Source of the DNA: CAYLLT01 sp964591605
Lineage (GTDB): Bacteria > Planctomycetota > Phycisphaerae > UBA1845 > PWPN01
Direction: 5' to 3'
Length of the DNA stretch: 14,355 nt
Assembly: GCA_964591605.1 (NCBI GenBank)
Contig: CAZQEN010000192.1
Span: 1-14,355, forward strand
Part shown: piece after piece, positions 8,261 to 14,355 of the stretch
How the letters are laid out: each line of letters starts with the position of its first letter
How positions within the stretch are numbered: the first letter of the stretch is position 1
Program-made: the position numbers and the translations under genes
The notes under the pieces: generated by a model
Databases searched by the model: none
What the model was told of the DNA's origin: nothing
The model's input: the letters and a program-made list of their open reading frames with translations, nothing else

Positions 8261-8267
8261 CAGTGTC

Positions 8268-8312
8268 ATGTGGTATGGATGGTTGATACTGGCGGCAAGC
8301 ATGGGTCAGGCA
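8268..8312 (+). other. Sec signal peptide of the secretin
   Basis: Residues 1-15 comprise a short hydrophobic core (WLILAAS) ending in GQA before the Pro/Thr-rich linker; cleavage after Ala15 fits the small-residue rule. There is no positive charge after Met1, which is unusual and makes the cleavage prediction less certain. Confidence 0.6.
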
Positions 8313-11300
8313 ACTCAGCCGGCGCCGGCCGGCCCGCGGATCGTGATTCACCCGCCGATCACCGCGACCACGCAACCCGCGGTCGTCCTGGCGACCCATC
8401 CGGCAACGGTGGCGGAGGCTGCCGCCCCGGCCACGCAGCCGGCGGCCACCGCCCGCGTCGCAGCGCCGTCCGCTGCAACGCCACCCGTTGCGGCCGCCCC
8501 GGTCGCCCACGCACCCGTCGCACCCCCGCCCGCGGCCACGCAGCCCGCTCTGGCCGCCACCCCGGCCACACGTCCGGCCCAGGCTGCCGCGCCTCCCGTG
8601 GCGCCACCCGCCGCCCCGCCCATCCCGGGCACGGCTGCCGCCCCGGCAACCCAGCCGGCGCCGGCCGTCGCGCGCATCCAACCGCCGGCCACCCAGCCTT
8701 CGGCCCTGACGCAGCTCGCCGCCGCCTTCCAAGGCAGCCCGGCCACCCAGCCCGAAGCGGCTACCGTTCTGCCCGCGCTGAGCGGGGAGGAGGTCGAAAT
8801 CATACCCACGCCGGACGGCGGCCTGATCATCCAGGGCAACGAGAAAGACGTCGAAATCCTCCAGGCCTTCGTGCGTCAGTTGCAGCGCCAGACCGTGCCC
8901 GCCATGCAGGTCGAGGTCGTCGAACTCAAGAACGCCCGCGCCGCCGACATCGTCACCAACCTGCAGAACTTCTGGAACAAGGCCAAGACGCCTCCCGGAC
9001 GCGGCGTGCCCGCCCCCGAGGATCAGATTGCCCTGGTTGCCGAGCCCCGCAGCAACAGCCTCATGATCGCCGCCAGCCCGATCAACCTCCCCGAGGTCAA
9101 GCAGCTCATCGACAATCTGGACAAATCCACCCTTCAGCTCAAGCCCTACCTCTATCAGCTCAAGTTCATCAAGGCCGAGGAGGCCGCCAAGACCATTCAA
9201 ACCGTCCTTGCCGGCAAGTCTGCCAAGCTGGGCGGCGGCGGCGCCATGTTCGATCTGGTCGCCGACCCGCGGACCAATTCGCTGGTCATCACCGCCTCGC
9301 CGTCCGACTATGAGCAGATCAAGACGCTGGTCGAGCTGATCGACGTGGAACCCAGCGTCGAGGCCGGCGGCCAGGTCAAACTGGCGATCTATCCGCTCAA
9401 GAAGGCCGTCGCCACCGAGCTCGTCAACGTGCTCAAGGACATGCTCAACACGAGTCAGGGAGCGGCCGCCGCCCAGGAGCAGATCCGCCGGCTCCAGCTT
9501 GTGGTCAAGCGGCCTGAGGGTGAAAAGCCGCTCTCCCCGCTCAACCTCGAAAAACCGATCAAGGTCCTGGCCGACACGGGGACCAACTCGGTGGTGGTGG
9601 CGAGCGTGGAGAGCAACCTGGCCCCCATCGGCGAGCTGGTCGAGATCCTCGATCAGATGCCCCTCTCTGAGGAGGTTCTGGTCCGGATTTATCCGCTCGA
9701 ACACTCCGACGCCCAGACGCTCATGACCTCCATCCGCGAGATGTTCAGCCAGGGCAAGAACCTCACCGACGTGCCCGGCAAGACGCAGGTGGTCGGCCGC
9801 ACGCCGGAGAATCCGGGCGGGCGCGGCCTGATCTCCAACGTTGCCCTGTCCGTCGATGCCCGCACCAACGCCCTGGTCGTCGCCGGCCGGGCCGAGCAGC
9901 TTCTCCTCGTCGAGCAGATCGTCAAGGCGGTCGATGTGCCCAGCGAAGTGGGCCGGTTCACCCCGCGCATCGTCCAGCTCGAGCACAGCGACGTCACCAA
10001 GCTGAGCGCCGCCCTGCAGAAGATCATCGACGCCCGCCAGCAGGTGCTGCAGAAGGCCGGGCCCACCGCCGCCTCGCGCGAACAGGTGCTGCTCATTCCC
10101 GACCCGCGCACCAACAGCATCATCATCGTGGCCAAGGACGACAACTATCAGGAGATGGCCGTCCTGGCCAAACAGCTCGACATCCGCAGCGCCGAATACC
10201 TCGGCCAGATCCACATCATCAATCTCGAAAAGCTCAACGCCGCTGATCTGGCCCCCAAGCTCCGCGAACTCTGGACCGGCCGGGCGAAAATCCGCCGCGA
10301 AGGCGAGCTCGCCGACGACCAGCCCGTCATCACCACCGATTCGCGCAGCAACTCGCTGATCATCGCTTCCAACCGCGACGACTACGAGGTGATCCGCAAG
10401 CTCGTGGGCGAGCTCGAACAGCAGAAGCTCTCGCCCATCGCCCAGATCCGCTCGGTGAAGGTGGAACACTCCGATACCACCAAGATCGCCGACATGCTCC
10501 GCAAGCTCTTTGACGAGCGGTCGAAAATGAAGCCCGCCGGGCAGGAAAACGTGCTCGAAGACCGCGTGGCGATCGTCGAAGACCCCCTCTCCAAGATGCT
10601 GTTCATCGCCTCGACCCAGAGCAACTATGACGAGATCGTCCGGCTCGTCTCCCAGATCGACGTCGAGCCGGTCGTCAACGGCATCATCCGCACGTTCTTC
10701 ATCAAGAACGCAGACGCCACCAAAGCGGCGGAAATGCTCAACAAGATGTTCACCAACGGCATCATCTATCCGGGCGGCGGCGACCGCAGCAAGCTGCCCG
10801 AATCGCTGACCAAGGTCTCCATCGTCCCCGACGTCCGCAGCAGCGCCATTCTGGTCAGCGCCAGCCCCGAAAACATGCTCCTCATCGAGGACATGCTCAA
10901 GCAGATCGACCGGGTCGACATGCCCATCCTGCAGGCCGAGGCCCGTTTCTTCCAGCTCGAGAACGCCGACGTCCTGCGCGTGGCGGACATGCTCGATCAG
11001 CTCTTCGAAGGCATGCGCAACAGCTCGCCGGATATCAAGGATCAACTGCAGATGAAGGTCGTCCCGAACACCCGCACCAACGTGCTGGCGATTTCGGGCT
11101 CGCGTCCCGCCCTGCAGCGGGCCGCGGAACTGATTCCCATGTTCGACAAGAAGGCCGAGGCGGGGGCGCCCACGTCCGCCGTCGAGATCTACACGCTCAA
11201 GAACGCCCCGGCGCCGCGGCTGGCCCAGGTGCTGACTGACATGTTCGAAAAACGTGAGCAGGGCACGCAGGGCAAGGTCACGCCGATCAGCATCATCGGC

Positions 11301-13586
11301 GACGAAACGTCCAACTCCCTGATCGTGACCGCTCCCCGTGAGAAGCAGGACATCGTCCGCGATCTGCTCACGCGCCTCGACGTGCCCTCGGCCCTCGCCG
11401 GGCAGATGGAAGTGATTACCCTGCGCGAGGCCGATCCCGAGCAGGTGGCCGACACGCTCACCAAGCTCATGCAGCAACAGCAGCAGGGCTCCGGGCAGAA
11501 GGCGCCGTCCGGATTCGCCATCACCCCTGAGAAGCGCACCAACTCGCTGCTGGTGTTTGCCCCCAAGGATGCCATGGCCAACATCCGCTCCATCGTGCAG
11601 AAGCTCGACGGCACGAAGTCGACCAAGGAAGTGGCCATGCGCGTCTATCCGCTCAGGAACGCGCGGGCGGAAGACCTGCAGAAACTCCTCACCGATTTCT
11701 TCAAGACCGCCGGCCTGGGCGACACTCAGCAGGCCCGCCAGATGATCGTCAACTTCATTCCCGTCGATCCTTCGACGGGCAAGCCCATGATCAACCCCGA
11801 CACCGGCGCGGGCCTCGTCCAGAGACTCGTCCACCAGGACATCACCATCTCGGCCGACCCCTACACCAACTCACTCATGGTGATGGCCCCGTCCGAGAGC
11901 ATCGACATGATGGCCATGCTCGTCGAGATGCTCGACAGCGTCACCCCGGTGACCGCGCAGCTCCAGGTCTTCCCGCTGCTCAATGCGGATGCGACGGAGA
12001 TGAAGGATCTGCTCACCGACCTCTTCGAGGCCAAGGGCACCGGGGCCGGTGCGGGCGGACAGCGCCAGATCGTGCTGGCCGGTGGTGAGGGCGGAGGCAC
12101 CCTGGCAGCCTCATCAACCGGAGGGACATCCGGGACGGTCGCGGAAGTGCTCTTTGGCGTCGATCAGCGCACCAATTCGCTCATTGCCGCCGGAAGCCCG
12201 TCCTACCTCAAGATCGTCGAGGACCTCGTGCTCAAACTCGATCTCAAGGAGATCGAGGAGCGCATCGTCCGCGTCGTCCACCTGCGCAATGCCAAGGCCG
12301 ACGAAGTCTCCGAGACGATGAAGGCCTACTTCGATGACGAGGCCCAGGCGATTGAGAAAGCTTCTGAGGGCGAGGCGCGGCCCCGCCAGCTCCAGCGGCA
12401 TGTCACCATCACCGACAGCGGCGAGACCGCCAACTCGCTGCTGCTCAGTTACAGCCCGCGCATGGAATCGCAGATCATTTCCATGATCAACGAGCTCGAC
12501 CAGCCGCCGCCTCAGGTCATGATCCAGGTCCTCATGGCGGAGGTCACCCTCAACGACCGCTTTGAGATGGGCATGGAGTTCCAGCTCCAGGATCTGCTTT
12601 TCAGCGAGGGGGCGTCCGTCCGGCAGACGCCCAACGGGCCCATCATCCAGGGCGATCACTTTGACACCATTTTCGGCACCGACATCGGCGCCTCAGGGTC
12701 CGGCAGCGGCCTGAACTTCACGGTGACCGGCGAGGACTTCAACTTTCTCTTCCACGCCCTCCAGACCGAAGGGCGCCTCGAGGTGCTCAGCCGCCCGTCG
12801 ATCCTCGTCCGCGACAACCAGGAGGCCACGTTCACCGTCGGCGAGCGGGTGCCCACCGTGCAGGACATCAACATCTCCTCGACCGGCCAGATCACCCCGA
12901 GCGTCACCTATGAAGAGGTCGGCGTCATCCTCGGCGTGACCCCGATCATCAACCCCGACGGCTTCGTCAACCTCGATATCGAGCCGGAAATCTCCGCCAT
13001 CGGTACTTCGAGCGTGACGGTGGCCACCGGCGTGACGCTGCCGACCTTCACTCAGCGCAAGGCCGAGACCTCGGTGACCGTCAAGGACGGCGAGACGATC
13101 ATCATCGGCGGTCTGATCACCAGCCAGGAGAACTCCTCGGACACCAAGGTGCCGCTGGCGGGCGATATTCCGATTCTGGGCTGGGCGTTCCGCTCGACCA
13201 CGCGGAGCACCACCAAGACCGAGCTGCTGATCGTGCTCACGCCGCACGTGATCCGCGATCCGACGCAGGCCCGGGCGGTCTCCGTCCACATGCGCGACCA
13301 GACGGGCCTCAACGACAACATCCGCCAGAGCCCGCTGATGCAGGGCCTGCAGGTCAAGCCGGAAGAAGACCAGTTCGGTCCGCTCGAGCCGATCAAGCCG
13401 GGGGGCACCATGGAGCCCTACACCCCCGCGCAACCGCGAACCGACGAGCAGGGCCCTGAGCTCGAGGAATACGGCCCGCCCGTGACCTCGCTCGCGCCCG
13501 CCGGCCGGGGTTCGCAGGTGAATGTCGAGTTCGGTCCGGTGGTCAACCGTCCCGCCCGCACGGGCGTCACCGCCGCAGCGCGGTAG
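8268..13586 (+). CDS. Giant secretin: TQPA linker, about 14 N-domains and an outer-membrane barrel domain
   Basis: 1,772 residues from ATG 8268, about 2.5 times a typical GspD. The upstream extension to 8100 would add seven cysteines to a protein that otherwise has none. Residues 1-15 (MWYGWLILAASMGQA) look like a Sec signal peptide. A Pro/Ala/TQPA linker runs to about 174, then the second half of an N-domain (175-210). Fourteen N1-type modules start near 214, 292, 369, 470, 563, 646, 724, 804, 887, 969, 1045, 1121, 1230 and 1331; most carry a TNSLIV-like motif. The secretin barrel domain is about 1416-1664, with LSRPSILV (1507), VPLAGDIPILGWAF (1628) and LIVLTPHVI. A tail of about 108 residues follows. 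Secretins form multimeric outer-membrane channels for type II secretion, type IV pili and related machines; which one cannot be told here. No N0 domain is present, but the upstream protein has one. The two genes are probably co-regulated. Confidence 0.93.
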   Translation: MWYGWLILAASMGQATQPAPAGPRIVIHPPITATTQPAVVLATHPATVAEAAAPATQPAATARVAAPSAATPPVAAAPVAHAPVAPPPAATQPALAATPATRPAQAAAPPVAPPAAPPIPGTAAAPATQPAPAVARIQPPATQPSALTQLAAAFQGSPATQPEAATVLPALSGEEVEIIPTPDGGLIIQGNEKDVEILQAFVRQLQRQTVPAMQVEVVELKNARAADIVTNLQNFWNKAKTPPGRGVPAPEDQIALVAEPRSNSLMIAASPINLPEVKQLIDNLDKSTLQLKPYLYQLKFIKAEEAAKTIQTVLAGKSAKLGGGGAMFDLVADPRTNSLVITASPSDYEQIKTLVELIDVEPSVEAGGQVKLAIYPLKKAVATELVNVLKDMLNTSQGAAAAQEQIRRLQLVVKRPEGEKPLSPLNLEKPIKVLADTGTNSVVVASVESNLAPIGELVEILDQMPLSEEVLVRIYPLEHSDAQTLMTSIREMFSQGKNLTDVPGKTQVVGRTPENPGGRGLISNVALSVDARTNALVVAGRAEQLLLVEQIVKAVDVPSEVGRFTPRIVQLEHSDVTKLSAALQKIIDARQQVLQKAGPTAASREQVLLIPDPRTNSIIIVAKDDNYQEMAVLAKQLDIRSAEYLGQIHIINLEKLNAADLAPKLRELWTGRAKIRREGELADDQPVITTDSRSNSLIIASNRDDYEVIRKLVGELEQQKLSPIAQIRSVKVEHSDTTKIADMLRKLFDERSKMKPAGQENVLEDRVAIVEDPLSKMLFIASTQSNYDEIVRLVSQIDVEPVVNGIIRTFFIKNADATKAAEMLNKMFTNGIIYPGGGDRSKLPESLTKVSIVPDVRSSAILVSASPENMLLIEDMLKQIDRVDMPILQAEARFFQLENADVLRVADMLDQLFEGMRNSSPDIKDQLQMKVVPNTRTNVLAISGSRPALQRAAELIPMFDKKAEAGAPTSAVEIYTLKNAPAPRLAQVLTDMFEKREQGTQGKVTPISIIGDETSNSLIVTAPREKQDIVRDLLTRLDVPSALAGQMEVITLREADPEQVADTLTKLMQQQQQGSGQKAPSGFAITPEKRTNSLLVFAPKDAMANIRSIVQKLDGTKSTKEVAMRVYPLRNARAEDLQKLLTDFFKTAGLGDTQQARQMIVNFIPVDPSTGKPMINPDTGAGLVQRLVHQDITISADPYTNSLMVMAPSESIDMMAMLVEMLDSVTPVTAQLQVFPLLNADATEMKDLLTDLFEAKGTGAGAGGQRQIVLAGGEGGGTLAASSTGGTSGTVAEVLFGVDQRTNSLIAAGSPSYLKIVEDLVLKLDLKEIEERIVRVVHLRNAKADEVSETMKAYFDDEAQAIEKASEGEARPRQLQRHVTITDSGETANSLLLSYSPRMESQIISMINELDQPPPQVMIQVLMAEVTLNDRFEMGMEFQLQDLLFSEGASVRQTPNGPIIQGDHFDTIFGTDIGASGSGSGLNFTVTGEDFNFLFHALQTEGRLEVLSRPSILVRDNQEATFTVGERVPTVQDINISSTGQITPSVTYEEVGVILGVTPIINPDGFVNLDIEPEISAIGTSSVTVATGVTLPTFTQRKAETSVTVKDGETIIIGGLITSQENSSDTKVPLAGDIPILGWAFRSTTRSTTKTELLIVLTPHVIRDPTQARAVSVHMRDQTGLNDNIRQSPLMQGLQVKPEEDQFGPLEPIKPGGTMEPYTPAQPRTDEQGPELEEYGPPVTSLAPAGRGSQVNVEFGPVVNRPARTGVTAAAR
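8313..8789 (+). other. N-terminal Pro/Ala/TQPA linker of the secretin
   Basis: About 160 residues dominated by Ala, Pro, Thr and Val, with about nine units of the form T-(Q/H/R)-P-(A/S/E) at irregular spacing. It is probably extended and disordered. It resembles the internal linker of the upstream array protein in composition and motif. Lying between signal peptide and first domain, it may span part of the periplasm or bind peptidoglycan or another partner; nothing in it is a recognised binding domain. Confidence 0.75.
8790..8897 (+). other. Second-half N-domain at the start of the folded secretin
   Basis: Residues 175-210: EVEIIPTPDGGLIIQGN gives the strand pair and EKDVEILQAFVRQLQRQ the closing helix of an N-domain. 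No preceding strand-helix half exists in this protein; the disordered linker comes directly before. It is the complement of the half-domain that ends the upstream protein. Confidence 0.6.
12513..13259 (+). other. Secretin C-domain (outer-membrane beta-barrel)
   Basis: Residues 1416-1664. Successive secretin landmarks are visible: QVMIQVLMAEVTL at entry, EVLSRPSILVRDNQEATF and VGERVPT, the strand block GVILGVTPIINPDGFVNLDI, KAETSVTVKDGETIIIGGL, then VPLAGDIPILGWAF and TELLIVLTPHVIRD. These match the conserved order of GspD/PilQ-family barrels, so the domain appears intact and able to form a channel. Confidence 0.93.
13260..13583 (+). other. Proline/acid-rich C-terminal tail of the secretin
   Basis: About 108 residues follow the barrel (1665-1772). 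The first part is predicted helical (ARAVSVHMRDQTGL), the rest is rich in Pro, Glu, Gln and Gly. In type II secretins the equivalent C-terminal S-domain binds a lipoprotein pilotin. No clear S-domain homology is visible, but position and composition would suit a partner-binding tail. Confidence 0.5.
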
Positions 13587-13773
13587 CCGATCGCGTGTAC
13601 AAAACGGGCGCGTGACAGGTTCCGCGGGACCGGACGACGGGGTCAATTGTGGTGCAGGCGTCCCGCCTGCAAGTGCGGCCGAGACGGCTGCACTACAAGC
13701 GTGCGGCTCCGCCGGCCGTCTGAAGTGTCACGCAGCCGTACAACGCAGCAGTAAAGGCGATCCGGGGCATTCT
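13587..13773 (+). other. Intergenic region between secretin and lipoprotein genes
   Basis: 187 bases. A small imperfect hairpin (GGTTC-CGCG-GGACC, 13618-13631, one G-T pair) without a T-run lies 32 bases after the stop codon and is a weak terminator candidate. The rest is mainly the inverted-repeat element described separately. No clear promoter is visible. The only Shine-Dalgarno-like sequence before ATG 13774 is GGGG at 13764-13767, which is weak. Confidence 0.5.
13647..13698 (+). repeat. 52-bp palindromic intergenic element (REP/MITE-like)
   Basis: The ends TTGTGGTGCAG and CTGCACTACAA are inverted repeats matching at 10 of 11 positions. Inside lies a perfect eight-pair hairpin, TGCAGGCG-TCC-CGCCTGCA (13653-13671). 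The right half, read on the other strand, is a diverged copy of the left half (about 21 of 28 positions). From memory, GCAGGCG-CGCCTGC elements of this kind recur between genes in planctomycete and related genomes; only one copy is in this window, so dispersal cannot be shown here. It may also act as a transcript-end or stability hairpin for the secretin mRNA. Confidence 0.5.
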
Positions 13774-14355
13774 ATGACCAACGCACTGCGTCGAACGCTC
13801 TTGATCCTGCCACGGCTCCCTGCGGTGCTCGCGGCACTCTCCCTGAGCGCCTGCAACGAGCCCCAGGCGAAGACATCGCCTCCGCGCGACAACCAGCGGG
13901 TCAACCCGCAGCAGGTCGCGGCGATGCGCGAGCCGAACGTCCTGGGCGTCGCCGCATTCTATGACCCGTTCGATCCGTGGCTCTGGACGGAAAGCCACGA
14001 GAAGCCCCGCGGCATCATCATCAAGGCCCTCTATCTCCAGGGTCCCAATGCCAAGGGCGTCTTCGGCGACGGCGTCATCCGCCCCCGCCTGTATGTCCGC
14101 GAGCTCAACGACCGGGGCGAGGTCAACTGGATCCTGGTCAAGGAGTGGACCTTCACCGTCGAAGACGCGGTCCCCTTCCGCTCGAAGAAGCAATCCGAGA
14201 TGGGCTGGGGCTATCGCCTGCACCTGCCCTGGGAGGATCTCGCCCGGCTGGCGGGACGCGAGGTGCGCATGGTCGTCGAGTTCGACCGCATCGACGGCCG
14301 TCGGGTCACTTCCGGCAAGAAAGACTTCCGCGTCCCGGCCCCCGGCACCACCTGA
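13774..14355 (+). CDS. Lipoprotein of unknown function, predicted beta-sandwich
   Basis: 193 residues from ATG 13774 to TGA at 14353-14355. The start gives a standard lipoprotein signal: basic n-region (R6, R7), hydrophobic core, lipobox LSAC with lipidated Cys27. Asn28 follows instead of Asp, which by the E. coli rule favours the outer membrane. After a short polar linker, residues 55-193 look like alternating strands (for example RPRLYVREL, WILVKEWTF, GYRLHLPW, EVRMVVEFD), suggesting a beta-sandwich. I recall similar W-F/LPW/DGR patterns in planctomycete lipoproteins but know no named family or function. It lies 187 bases after the secretin gene on the same strand, so a pilotin-like or outer-membrane anchoring role for the secretin is possible; type II pilotins are usually smaller. 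In-frame starts upstream overlap the secretin gene or read through the palindromic element and are rejected. Confidence 0.85.
   Translation: MTNALRRTLLILPRLPAVLAALSLSACNEPQAKTSPPRDNQRVNPQQVAAMREPNVLGVAAFYDPFDPWLWTESHEKPRGIIIKALYLQGPNAKGVFGDGVIRPRLYVRELNDRGEVNWILVKEWTFTVEDAVPFRSKKQSEMGWGYRLHLPWEDLARLAGREVRMVVEFDRIDGRRVTSGKKDFRVPAPGTT

Larger units (their letters stand above)
7889..8267 (+). other. Intergenic leader between the two giant genes
   Basis: This 379-base gap holds no convincing gene and no clear sigma-70 promoter. It contains a GC-rich hairpin shortly after the first stop codon, a small palindrome (TGATC-ACCC-GATCA, 8033-8046), and three hairpins in the last 150 bases before the ribosome binding site. 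The + strand translation from the GTG at 8100 is Cys/Arg-rich and unlike protein. The gap is long for tightly coupled genes, so the second gene may have its own promoter or a regulated leader. Confidence 0.6.

Noticed and set aside
7992..11834. Long minus-strand frame (1,280 codons) opposite the secretin gene
   Set aside because: It is antisense to modules with clear homology. Its translation is Asp/Gly/His/Leu/Val-rich without domains, the usual product of reading G+C-rich codons backwards; no start signal is evident.
8255..13586. Assigning the secretin specifically to type II secretion or type IV pili (gspD or pilQ)
   Set aside because: The barrel motifs are shared by both; no AMIN domain, ATPase, pseudopilin or platform gene is in the window to decide.
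13522..13773. N-terminal extension of the lipoprotein gene to an upstream start
   Set aside because: It would overlap the secretin gene and translate the palindromic element, and it would bury the lipoprotein signal peptide inside the chain.
1..14355. CRISPR array, tRNA, rRNA or transposase genes
   Set aside because: No regularly spaced identical repeats, no RNA-gene signatures and no transposase-like protein were seen. The protein repeats are diverged domains, not DNA direct repeats.

Overview
The window is G+C-rich DNA (roughly two thirds by eye) and holds three genes, all on the + strand. Two of them are exceptionally long secretin-related proteins. The organism is probably a member of the Planctomycetota, perhaps Phycisphaerae-like. 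This rests on the giant periplasmic proteins, the Pro/Ala linkers built on the motif Thr-Gln-Pro-Ala (TQPA), and a short palindromic GCAGGCG/CGCCTGC intergenic element of a kind I associate with planctomycete and related genomes. No marker gene is present to prove the assignment.

Layout: (1) 2-7888 is a gene open at the left edge. It encodes at least 2,627 residues: a proline-rich start, an N0/STN-like domain, then about 26 tandem copies of the secretin N-domain (N1/NolW-like, Secretin_N fold), and no pore domain. (2) 7889-8267 is a 379-base gap that can fold into several hairpins and ends in a strong Shine-Dalgarno sequence. (3) 8268-13586 encodes 1,772 residues: signal peptide, long TQPA linker, half an N-domain, 14 complete N-domains, a genuine secretin beta-barrel domain and a proline/acid-rich tail. 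(4) 13587-13773 is an intergenic stretch with a 52-bp inverted-repeat element. (5) 13774-14355 encodes a 193-residue lipoprotein of unknown function.

The main observation is that the two giant genes together read like one secretin divided into two polypeptides. The inner-membrane-facing N0-like domain is at the start of the first protein and the outer-membrane barrel is at the end of the second. The first protein ends in the first half of an N-domain (strand-helix), and the second begins, after its signal peptide and linker, with the second half (strand-strand-helix). In the middle of the first protein another N-domain is interrupted at the same point by a signal-peptide-like segment plus the same TQPA linker, as if an older gene boundary had been fused. 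Counting the divided domain, the pair carries about 41 N-domains, against three (N1-N3) after N0 in a standard GspD. If these stack as rings, as in known secretins, the pair could make an extremely long periplasmic conduit. The lipoprotein downstream may be an assembly or anchoring partner. Ring stacking, domain complementation and the partner role are inferences. The domain order, half-domains and linker placement are read directly from the translations.
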